Assembly (NCBI RefSeq): GCF_009720365.1
Contig: NZ_ML769313.1
Span: 296,591 to 360,590, forward strand
Direction of reading: 5' to 3'
Length of the DNA stretch: 64,000 nt
Source of the DNA: Catellatospora paridis
GTDB lineage: Bacteria; Actinomycetota; Actinomycetes; Mycobacteriales; Micromonosporaceae
A model generated the notes under the pieces. The model saw nothing but the letters and a program-made list of their open reading frames with translations, was not told where the DNA came from and did no database searches. Below, in pieces: positions 57,243 to 64,000 of this stretch. How positions within the stretch are numbered: the stretch's first letter is position 1; each line of letters starts with the position of its first letter. The position numbers and the translations under genes were made by a program.

Positions 57243-59759
57243 ATGCCCACCCGCAGTCTGCGGATGTTCACCGCGACCACGTTACTGGCCGCGCTCGCGG
57301 TCGTGACGGTCGGCGCCGCGCCCGCCCAGGCGGCCACCGTCACCTACCAGGCAGATCTGTCCACCGCGTTCGCCAACCCGGAACGCGGCTACCACAACCG
57401 TTACGAGATCATCAACGACCCGGCGGTCAACGACTACGTCAACGCCGCCACCATCCCCGGTTTCAACCCGGACCTGCTGGACCGGACCTTCGCTCGCGCG
57501 AAGGCCAACGGCAACACCCTGGTGCACAGCTACGTGCACCTCGACAAGTACAAGACCCAGGCCCTGCCCCAGGCACTGCTGGACAATCTGGCCTCCGGCC
57601 TGGGCGCGGTCCGCACCGCGGGCATGAAAATCGTGCTGCGGCCCGCCTACACCTGGGACGGCTACGCCACCGTCGCCGAGTCACAGATCCTCGCCCACAT
57701 CGCCCAGATCAACGCCGTGATCACCGCGAACGCCGACGTCGTCCTGCACCTGGAGACCGGCTACCTCGGCGCGTGGGGCGAGTGGCACACCGGCGGCCTG
57801 ACCAACCCGTCCTCGGTCGAGGAGGCGCCCGCCCGGTACCGCATCGTCAAGAAGATCGCCGACACCACTCCGGCGAGCATCCCGCTGGCGATGCGGTATC
57901 CGATCTACATCAAGGAGATGGTCGACCCGACCTCCTGCGTGGTGCCCGAGGGCTGCACGCTGACCCAGGCGCAGAAGGACCGGATCAGCTTCCACAACGA
58001 CTGCTTCCTGGCCGACCTCAACGACATGGGCACCTACGACAACCCGTCCTGGATGGGCTGGTTCTACATCGAGCAGAAGAAGCAGTGGATGTACGACCTG
58101 GCCACCTCGACCGGGTTCAACAAGATGGTCGGCGGTGAGACCTGCGGCGCCGACGGCTACAACGACGCCGCCTGCGTCAACGCGCAGACCGAGATGAACA
58201 AGCTCAACTTCACCGAGATCAACGAGGACTACGCCGCCGTCAACACCGACAAGTGGAAGGCGGCCAACCTCGCCGCCGGCGGCAACGACCCGGCCGAGAC
58301 CTGCTTCACGCGCATCAAGCGCAAGATGGGGTACCGGCTGAGGCTGCTCGACGCCACCTTCCCCACCACCGTGGCACCCGGCGGCAGCCTCGCTCTCACC
58401 GCGCACCTCAACAACGACGGCTGGTCCGGCCTCATCAAGGGCCGCACCGCCTACCTGGTGCTCGACAACGGAACCAACCGCTACAACCTGCCGCTCAACG
58501 GCGTCGACCCGCGCTCCTGGCTGGCCGGCGCGAGCACCGTCACCAGCAGCGTCACCGTGCCCGGCGGCGCGGTCGCGGGCAACTACAAGCTGGCCCTGTG
58601 GCTGCCGGACCCGACCTCGGCGCTGCAGGGCCGCCCGGAGTACTCGATCCGGCTGGCCAACACCGGCACCTGGGACGCGGCCAAGGGCTACAACGTGCTG
58701 GCCTCTTGGGTCACCGTCGGCTCCTGCACGGGCGACTGCACCGCCCCGTCGACGCCGACGGGCCTGACGGTGTCGGGGGTGACGAACACGAGCGTGTCGC
58801 TGTCGTGGACGGCGTCCACCGACAACGTCGGCGTGACCGGCTACCAGGTGTTCCGCGGGTCGACGCAGGTCGGCACCCCGGCCGGCACCACGTTCACCGA
58901 CGCCGGCCGCTCGCCGGGGCAGACGTACCAGTACACGGTCCGGGCGGTGGACGCCGCGGGCAACGTGTCCGGTTCGTCGGCCACCGTGTCGGCGACCACG
59001 ACCGGCTGTTCGGGCGACTGCACCGCCCCTAGCACGCCGACCCTGTCCTCACCTGCGAAGACCGACACGTCGGTGTCGCTGTCGTGGACGGCGTCCACCG
59101 ACAACGTGGGCGTGACCGGGTACGAGGTGTTCCGGGGTGCGACGCTGGTCGGCAGCCCGACGGGGACCTCGTTCACCGACACGGGTCTGACCGCGTCGAC
59201 CGCCTATGCCTACACGGTCAAGGCGCGTGACGCGGCCGGTAACCGGTCGGCGGCCAGCAACACCGTCACGGTCACCACGGAGGCGACCCCGCAGCCGCCG
59301 ACCGGCCTCGTGCTGGACAACTTCGACGGCACGCCCGCATACCCGTCGTCTTCGCAGAACGACCTCGCCAAGTGGACCGGAGCCAACTGCTTCCTCGACG
59401 GCGGCGGTTCCGGTGTGGTCACGGGTGGGGCGTTGAGCCTGCGCTACAACAACTGCGGCTGGTTCGGCTCGGACGTAGGCGTGGATCTGAGCGCCTACAC
59501 GTATCTGGTCGTGCGGATCAAGGGCGCGGCCGGTGGCGAGCAGACCCACTTCAACCTGGGCCTGGGCGGGTCGACGAAGGTGTTCGCCGACTTCACCCTC
59601 GACGGGGGAGCGCACCCGGTGATCACGACCGGCTATCAGGACATCCGCATCCCGATGGCCGCCAACGGCATCAACCGCAACTCGCCGTCCCAGCTGGCCA
59701 TGGGCTTCTGGTACGGCGGCAACTCCACCATCACCATCGACCACATCACCTTCCAGTAA
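57243..59759 (+). CDS. Secreted DUF4874/DUF4832 protein with two FnIII and a C-terminal binding module
   Basis: 838 residues. ATG at 57243 is chosen for AGGAAGG 6 bases upstream. Signal peptide (cut near 'AQA-ATV'). The core (about 30-490) is the most divergent of the four: it begins 'FANPERGYHNRYEI', the DUF4874 type, has 'MKIVLRPAYTWDGY', 'GYLGAWGEWHTGG' (E180), 'FHNDCFLA' and 'MVGGETCG' and closes with a DUF4832 beta-sandwich ('YRLRLLDATFPTTVAPGGSLALTAHLNNDGWSGL'). FnIII domains at about 498-586 and 596-681; terminal sugar-binding-like module 683-838, almost identical to that of the previous gene. Predicted TIM-barrel glycosidase with unknown substrate. Confidence 0.88.
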   Translation: MPTRSLRMFTATTLLAALAVVTVGAAPAQAATVTYQADLSTAFANPERGYHNRYEIINDPAVNDYVNAATIPGFNPDLLDRTFARAKANGNTLVHSYVHLDKYKTQALPQALLDNLASGLGAVRTAGMKIVLRPAYTWDGYATVAESQILAHIAQINAVITANADVVLHLETGYLGAWGEWHTGGLTNPSSVEEAPARYRIVKKIADTTPASIPLAMRYPIYIKEMVDPTSCVVPEGCTLTQAQKDRISFHNDCFLADLNDMGTYDNPSWMGWFYIEQKKQWMYDLATSTGFNKMVGGETCGADGYNDAACVNAQTEMNKLNFTEINEDYAAVNTDKWKAANLAAGGNDPAETCFTRIKRKMGYRLRLLDATFPTTVAPGGSLALTAHLNNDGWSGLIKGRTAYLVLDNGTNRYNLPLNGVDPRSWLAGASTVTSSVTVPGGAVAGNYKLALWLPDPTSALQGRPEYSIRLANTGTWDAAKGYNVLASWVTVGSCTGDCTAPSTPTGLTVSGVTNTSVSLSWTASTDNVGVTGYQVFRGSTQVGTPAGTTFTDAGRSPGQTYQYTVRAVDAAGNVSGSSATVSATTTGCSGDCTAPSTPTLSSPAKTDTSVSLSWTASTDNVGVTGYEVFRGATLVGSPTGTSFTDTGLTASTAYAYTVKARDAAGNRSAASNTVTVTTEATPQPPTGLVLDNFDGTPAYPSSSQNDLAKWTGANCFLDGGGSGVVTGGALSLRYNNCGWFGSDVGVDLSAYTYLVVRIKGAAGGEQTHFNLGLGGSTKVFADFTLDGGAHPVITTGYQDIRIPMAANGINRNSPSQLAMGFWYGGNSTITIDHITFQ
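58735..59759 (+). repeat. Duplicated FnIII-FnIII-CBM cassette, copy 2
   Basis: Partner of 56150-57169. The catalytic cores upstream of the two copies are much more different than the cassettes, so the cassette has been copied or converted as a unit. Confidence 0.75.
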
Positions 59760-59768
59760 CCGGCCGAC

Positions 59769-59814
59769 GGCCGGCCAGGCGACCTCGGGATGGACCGGGG
59801 CCGCCTGGCCGGCC
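59769..59814 (+). terminator. Terminator of the DUF4832 array
   Basis: Perfect 13-bp outer stem (59769-59781 with 59802-59814) and a partly paired 20-base loop. Confidence 0.78.
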
Positions 59815-59854
59815 TACCCCATCCGTGCCCTGCGGTGTGGCACGATCTGCCGGC

Positions 59855-61246
59855 ATGACCGGGCAACCGCACAGCCGATCCTCAATGCCTACGGCCGTCG
59901 CGGCCGCGTTCGCCGCGTGGGCGGCCGGCATCATGCTCGCCCACTGGGGCCTGGGCGCCACGCCGTTGCGGCTCTTCATCGGCTACGCCGACATCGAGCC
60001 GCCTCTCGTCGGCGCGCTGGAGCCGGCGGGCATCGCGATCGCCGCCGCGTTCACCCTGCTCGTGGCCGGGCTGCGGTCCCTTCCGTGGTGGCTCAACGGG
60101 TGGGCGATCAGCGCCGGCGGGCTGCCGCTGGTCCTGGTCGGGTCGTGCGTGGAGTTGGCCGACACGCCAGGCAATGACATCGTCTCCCCGGCGCTCGCGT
60201 CGGTCGGGCTGGGCATCATGCTCGCCGGGCTGCTGCTCGCCGCCGTCCAGGCGCCGGTCGCGGTCCGCACAGCCATCGTGTCCGGGTTCGTCGTCGGCCT
60301 GGTGCTGTGCCCGTACATCCTCACGGTCGTCATGCCGCCCAGCGACCTTCCGCGGGTCTTCATCCCGGAGCACTTCTTCCCCGGGACGGCGCTCGCGCTG
60401 GCCGCGGTCGCCGCCGCGACGGCGATGATCCGCCCGGGTGCGGTCGGGCCCGCTGCGGACGAGCCGCGCACCGAGCCTGCCGGCAGCTGGGCTTCCGTCG
60501 CCCCGATCGGCTCCGCCGTCGTCGTGCTGTACGCCGGAAACCTCGTGTTGCGCACCGGCATCGAGCAGCCGCCGCCCGGCGTCGACCTCGGCTTCTGGGA
60601 CCGGCCGGCTGTGCCGGACGCCGTCCGCTACGGCATGGTCGTGCTCGCGGCGGCGATCACCCTGGTGTTGAGCCGGCAGGCCTACCGGCGCGGGCACGCC
60701 GAGCCCGCCCGGTGGACGGTGTTGTGCCTCGCGCTGGCCGCGCCGCTGCACACCGTGACGACCAACAGCCTTTACCTGACGGCCGGGCTGGCCTGGCTGT
60801 TCGCCGCCGGTGCCGCGGCGGCCGGGCTCGGTGCGCTCGCCGCGATCCGCGCCGCCGGGCGGCTGCCGTGGGACGCGCTCGGCGCCGGGACGGTCGCTGC
60901 GGGCATCCTCGTGCACGCGGTCGGTCCGCGACAGGGAGACCTCTGGACGGCGGCCGGCTCGCTGCTGATCGTGGTGGGCCTGTGCTTCGCGCTGAGCGCC
61001 GGCCTGATCCGGGTGTCGTCCGCGGCGGACGGCGCACCCGCCGACGTCGCCGGTTGCGCGCTGCTCGGCCTGGCCACGGTGCTGCTGGCGGGACAGGCCC
61101 TCGGCCCGCTGGCGGTCGAGGTCGCCGAGTCCGCCGGGTTCGACGGCACCGTGCTCACCGTCGCGTCGGTGGCGGGTGCCGCGGCGGCGCTGCTGGTGGC
61201 CCTGTCCGGCACGTCACACGAGGTCGAGCGGGCGAGCGCGCGTTGA
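59855..61246 (+). CDS. Polytopic membrane protein of unknown function
   Basis: 463 residues, about 12 hydrophobic segments across the whole length, very rich in Ala/Leu/Gly/Val. A polar loop near residues 195-215 (GPAADEPRTEPAGSW) divides two halves. No transporter signature is visible. ATG at 59855 lacks a Shine-Dalgarno site; the next Met is 10 codons on (MPTAVAA). It is upstream of the PadR gene by 50 bp but that gene has its own promoter. Confidence 0.75.
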   Translation: MTGQPHSRSSMPTAVAAAFAAWAAGIMLAHWGLGATPLRLFIGYADIEPPLVGALEPAGIAIAAAFTLLVAGLRSLPWWLNGWAISAGGLPLVLVGSCVELADTPGNDIVSPALASVGLGIMLAGLLLAAVQAPVAVRTAIVSGFVVGLVLCPYILTVVMPPSDLPRVFIPEHFFPGTALALAAVAAATAMIRPGAVGPAADEPRTEPAGSWASVAPIGSAVVVLYAGNLVLRTGIEQPPPGVDLGFWDRPAVPDAVRYGMVVLAAAITLVLSRQAYRRGHAEPARWTVLCLALAAPLHTVTTNSLYLTAGLAWLFAAGAAAAGLGALAAIRAAGRLPWDALGAGTVAAGILVHAVGPRQGDLWTAAGSLLIVVGLCFALSAGLIRVSSAADGAPADVAGCALLGLATVLLAGQALGPLAVEVAESAGFDGTVLTVASVAGAAAALLVALSGTSHEVERASAR

Positions 61247-61260
61247 GCCGCGGCGGGGTC

Positions 61261-61288
61261 TTGCGCACTAACTCTATCTAGGTAGATA
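61261..61288 (+). promoter_or_regulatory. padR promoter with palindromic operator
   Basis: TTGCGC (61261-61266), 16 bases, TAGATA (61283-61288). The -10 is the right half of TATCTAGGTAGATA (61275-61288), a perfect inverted repeat with a 2-base centre. A/T-rich palindromes of this kind are typical PadR operators, so autorepression is likely. Confidence 0.65.
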
Positions 61289-61296
61289 TTGGAGGC

Positions 61297-61626
61297 ATGG
61301 TACGTGCGAGACAGCCCTCCCCGCAGACCGCCGCCGTGCTCATCGCCCTCGCTGAGACCGGAGACGGCTGGAGCCACGGCTACGACCTGTGCCGCGCTCT
61401 CGATCTGAAGGCGGGCACCGTCTATCCGATCCTCATCCGTCTCGCCGAGCGCGGGCACGTGGAGACCTCCTGGGAGACCGACCCGCCGCGCGGCCGGCCG
61501 CCCCGTCACCTGTACCGGCTCAGCGCTGCCGGCGCCGAACTCGCCCGCACCGTAGCTGCGGCGGCGCGTGCCGCCGAAGGCACTCCAGCCCCGGGCGCGG
61601 CCCGGCTCGCGCCCAGGACGGCCTGA
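61297..61626 (+). CDS. PadR-family transcriptional regulator
   Basis: 109 residues, the short (PadR-s2) type. 'QTAAVLIALAETGDGWSHGYDLCRALDLKAGTVYPILIRLAERGHVETSWET' is the winged helix with the invariant 'GTVYPIL.RL...G', followed by 'GRPPRHLYRLSAAGAEL'. GGAGG 6 bases before the ATG. Probably senses an envelope-active compound and controls the membrane protein gene that follows (48 bp). Confidence 0.93.
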   Translation: MVRARQPSPQTAAVLIALAETGDGWSHGYDLCRALDLKAGTVYPILIRLAERGHVETSWETDPPRGRPPRHLYRLSAAGAELARTVAAAARAAEGTPAPGAARLAPRTA

Positions 61627-61674
61627 CCGTCGACCGATCCATCCCGGACCCGCCCTTGCCGCTCGGAGGCCTCG

Positions 61675-62907
61675 ATGTTCGCCCTCCTCCTTCTCGTTCT
61701 GGTGATCCTCGCCCCGCCCGTGCTCGCGATCGTGGTGCTGGCGGTCCGGCTGCGTGACGCCGTCCGCCGGGGCGGCGCGCGCACCCTCCCGGCCCGCACC
61801 CGCGCCGCGTGGCGCGACGGCACCCGACGCCCCGTGTGGGCCGCGCTACTGGCCGTCGTCGCCGGTGCCGGGCTGCTCACCTTCGGTCTGGAACGTCTCT
61901 ATCTCGCCACGGTCGCGAACGGCCCGCGGTGGGGATCCGACGTCGCGTTGCTGACCATCGTGCTCGGACTGCTCGGTGCGGTCGTGTGCGGCGGCCTCGC
62001 CGGCCTGGCCGCGGCCACCGTGGCCCGGGTCCGCGGATTCGGGGCGGGCGGCATCGCCGGGCTGCTGGCCCTCGTCGCCGTGGCGGTCGGCACGGCGGCC
62101 GCGCACCTGCCGCTGCGCGCCGCCTACCGAGCGGACCCCGGCAGCTTCCCTGCCGTACCGAACCTCGGTGACGGCGACCTGCTGGTGCCGTTCGACATGT
62201 TCCCCGCCGTGCTGGTCTGGGCCATGCCGTGGACCGTCCTCGGCGCGGCGCTCGGCGCCAGGGCGGTGACAGCGGGCCGACTCGCGCCGCGCGACGTCTG
62301 GCAGCTCCTGCTCGACATGGCCACCGCCGACCTGCCCGAGAACCGGGCCGCCTGGGGTGCCGCGCTGCGGGCCGAGCTGGCCGCGATCGACCCACGGGCC
62401 GAGCGGCGCAGGTTCGCCCTCGGCGGAGCGTGGGCCGCGTTGCGCTCCGGGCGGCCGCGCGGCACGTGGGCGATGGTCGCGGTGGTGGCGGTCGCGGTGG
62501 CGGCCGGCAACTTCGCCGCCTCGCGGTGGTCCCTCGCCCATGACCGCGGCGGTGTACTCGACTTCTGGGTCGCCTTCCCGAGCGTGCTGCTGCTTGCTGT
62601 CGCACTCGGCACGGCCTGGCGCAGCCGCTCCTTCGGCTCGGGGATGCGCGCCGGCGTCCTGTCCGGGCTCGCCGCCCTGGTGGCAGTGCTCGCCGTGAGC
62701 ATTCCCGAGGCCGTGGTCTGGGCCAACCGGCAGGCCGGCTACCTGAGCACCGGCGACGCCGTGCCGCCGACCTGGCAATCGGCGGTTCTCGACGTGCTGC
62801 GCCTGGAGTTCCTGGTCATGATGGTCGTCTTCTGGCTGGCGGGCACGGCGAGCGGCGCGGCCCTCGGCACGGCGCTCCGGCGGCGGCCCACCAGCGCTTC
62901 CGACTGA
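61675..62907 (+). CDS. PadR-associated polytopic membrane protein
   Basis: 410 residues, about nine hydrophobic segments. Midway there is 'LPENRAAWGAALRAELAAIDPRAERRRFALGGAWAALR', a cytoplasmic amphipathic segment that resembles the 'W..AM.AEL..I....R..FALGC..A' motif of membrane proteins regularly paired with PadR regulators in actinobacteria. Function unknown; an envelope-stress or efflux role is the usual guess. GGAGG before the ATG. Cotranscribed with padR. Confidence 0.85.
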   Translation: MFALLLLVLVILAPPVLAIVVLAVRLRDAVRRGGARTLPARTRAAWRDGTRRPVWAALLAVVAGAGLLTFGLERLYLATVANGPRWGSDVALLTIVLGLLGAVVCGGLAGLAAATVARVRGFGAGGIAGLLALVAVAVGTAAAHLPLRAAYRADPGSFPAVPNLGDGDLLVPFDMFPAVLVWAMPWTVLGAALGARAVTAGRLAPRDVWQLLLDMATADLPENRAAWGAALRAELAAIDPRAERRRFALGGAWAALRSGRPRGTWAMVAVVAVAVAAGNFAASRWSLAHDRGGVLDFWVAFPSVLLLAVALGTAWRSRSFGSGMRAGVLSGLAALVAVLAVSIPEAVVWANRQAGYLSTGDAVPPTWQSAVLDVLRLEFLVMMVVFWLAGTASGAALGTALRRRPTSASD

Positions 62908-63041
62908 CCCGCAGCCGCTGACAGGACGTGTGTCGCCGCCGGGCCGGAATGGCGCGGCGGCGACATCTGATGTGCGTCGGGGGAGCGGGCACCACGGGTT
63001 GGCATGTCGCCGCGGCCGGTCCGGGAGACCCGGGGTTGACT

Positions 63042-63070
63042 TTGTCGCATGTTATGACTCATCGTATTGA
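63042..63070 (+). promoter_or_regulatory. Promoter of the 63103-63879 gene
   Basis: TTGTCG (63042-63047), 17 bases, TATTGA (63065-63070). An overlapping TTGACT at 63036 is an alternative -35. Confidence 0.5.
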
Positions 63071-63102
63071 GACAAAGCTTGCGACGTATCGGAGGTGCCG
63101 GC

Positions 63103-63879
63103 ATGCGCCAGGCAGATCACACAGAGGTCAAGCAGTGGCTGACCCAGCGCGGCCTGGCCGACGTCGAGCCGACCCCGCTGCTCGCGACGCGCCTGGCGGT
63201 GCGGCGGCGTGCCAAGGTCGCCGACAGCCTCCTGCTGGCGGCGTTCCTGATCGGTGCGGCACTCACCCACGCGCTGTCGCTGCCCGCCGACGGCACGTCC
63301 TGGCTGCCGCTGCTGGTGCTGGCGACACTGGTGGTCGGGTTGCTGGTGGCGCAGTGGCTGCTCGGCGGGTGGGTGCGCCGCGTCGACCAGCAGGCCGGCG
63401 GGGAACTGCCCCGGCGGGTGGCCCATCCGGTCGAGCTCGGCTGGCAGGCGGTGCTGGGCCGCCCGCATGCCGTGTTCGCGGTCGCCACGTTAACCGGCGC
63501 GTTGCTGCTCGCGCTGAGCGTGCTGCCGATCGCGGACTCCACGCTGCGCAACGGGGCGATCGTCGTGCTGATCGGCCTCTGCGGCACCGGCGTCGGTGTC
63601 GTCCTGCAGCTGCGCCAGGTGCTGGCGAGCCCCGCCGTGGCCGAGGACGAGGCGTCGCTCACGGCCGATGTCATCATGCGGGTCGAGGACGCCCGCGCCC
63701 TCGTCACGCCCAGCCTGGTGTGGTCGCTACCGGCCATCTTCCTGTACGGGGAATCGCTCGGCTGGTGGAACGCGGTCTCGGTGGCGCTCGTGGTGGCCGG
63801 CGTCCTCGCGCTCTGCCTGGTCCAATTCCGGACCGCGGACGTCGGGACGGCGGCACGGCGGGCCATGGCCACCCGATGA
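63103..63879 (+). CDS. Integral membrane protein, partner of a GntR regulator
   Basis: 258 residues. Cytoplasmic N-terminus ('HTEVKQWLTQRGLADVEPTPLLATRLAVRRRAK') then about six membrane segments in three pairs, each separated by charged loops. No known family recognised. ATG at 63103 has GGAGGT 9 bases upstream; an upstream in-frame ATG (63067) is inside the promoter. It overlaps the following GntR gene by ATGA, so the regulator probably controls this operon. Confidence 0.82.
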   Translation: MRQADHTEVKQWLTQRGLADVEPTPLLATRLAVRRRAKVADSLLLAAFLIGAALTHALSLPADGTSWLPLLVLATLVVGLLVAQWLLGGWVRRVDQQAGGELPRRVAHPVELGWQAVLGRPHAVFAVATLTGALLLALSVLPIADSTLRNGAIVVLIGLCGTGVGVVLQLRQVLASPAVAEDEASLTADVIMRVEDARALVTPSLVWSLPAIFLYGESLGWWNAVSVALVVAGVLALCLVQFRTADVGTAARRAMATR

Positions 63880-64000
63880 TCGTCATCGACGCGGGCTCGC
63901 CGACGCCGCCGTACGAACAACTCCGAGCCCAGCTCGCCAGGCAGATCCAGGACCGCTCGCTCGCCGTCGGCACGAGACTGCCGACGATCCGCCGCCTCGC
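63876..64000 (+). CDS. GntR-family regulator, N-terminal fragment (cut by window end)
   Basis: First 41 residues only. 'PYEQLRAQLARQIQDRSLAVGTRLPTIRRLA' is the start of the GntR winged helix (YhcF-like short type: effector domain not yet reached). Translationally coupled to the membrane protein (ATGA overlap). The remainder lies beyond position 64000. Confidence 0.85.
   Translation, partial: MIVIDAGSPTPPYEQLRAQLARQIQDRSLAVGTRLPTIRRL

Noticed and set aside
51557-59285. Direct repeats suggesting a CRISPR array or minisatellite
   Set aside because: The repeats are in frame, ~280 bp apart and encode fibronectin III domains.

Overview
The window is about 70% GC or higher by eye, with strong third-position G/C bias, many GTG starts, leaderless promoters, mycothiol-type DinB and DUF427 proteins, Tat/Sec-secreted carbohydrate enzymes and no rRNA or tRNA. 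This points to a soil actinomycete, probably of the Micromonosporaceae (Catellatospora/Actinoplanes-like); the assignment is inference from gene style, not from a marker gene. The first ~65 bases are a poly-C/poly-G low-complexity run that looks like a contig end or sequencing artefact.

Layout. 0.1-3.4 kb: small housekeeping genes (ribbon-helix-helix/GPP34 pair, DinB, a divergent MarR/NAD(P)-binding pair, a two-domain Mop protein). 3.5-17.4 kb: an apparent alginate (polyuronate) utilisation locus. It has a secreted beta-helix protein, a secreted CBM32-PL7 alginate lyase, a LacI regulator, a sugar ABC transporter, an SDR reductase, two heparinase II/III-fold lyases, a YesL-like protein and a 62-residue tautomerase; lspA and a GNAT gene are interleaved. 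CG-centred LacI-type operators, arranged in pairs 16 bp apart, sit at the transcription starts of the PL7 gene and the transporter operon and upstream of the tautomerase. 17.5-22.6 kb: mixed genes, including a GH5 glycosidase fused to a polytopic membrane domain.

22.7-42.2 kb: a catabolic island for a small acid, probably quinate/shikimate-like plus a carboxylate handled as a CoA thioester. It carries a ThuA protein and quinoprotein, a short citrate-synthase-fold protein, a shikimate/quinate dehydrogenase, a CaiB/BaiF CoA-transferase, an IclR regulator, an aldehyde dehydrogenase, a ThDP enzyme, a branched-chain-type ABC importer (with a permease-ATPase fusion), a three-domain dehydroshikimate-dehydratase-like protein and a TetR regulator. 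Three promoters in this island carry the same pair of short palindromes exactly 21 bp apart, the best candidate IclR regulon signature.

42.3-59.8 kb: a second glycan locus. A ROK regulator and a GH36 alpha-galactosidase-like enzyme with its ABC transporter (minus strand) face four tandem secreted DUF4832-type proteins (plus strand), three of which carry fibronectin III and carbohydrate-binding-like modules. The four share a Gly-Glu-Trp-His motif and look like an expanded set of uncharacterised extracellular glycosidases. 59.8-64 kb: integral membrane proteins with a PadR regulator and its palindromic operator, and a GntR gene cut by the window end.
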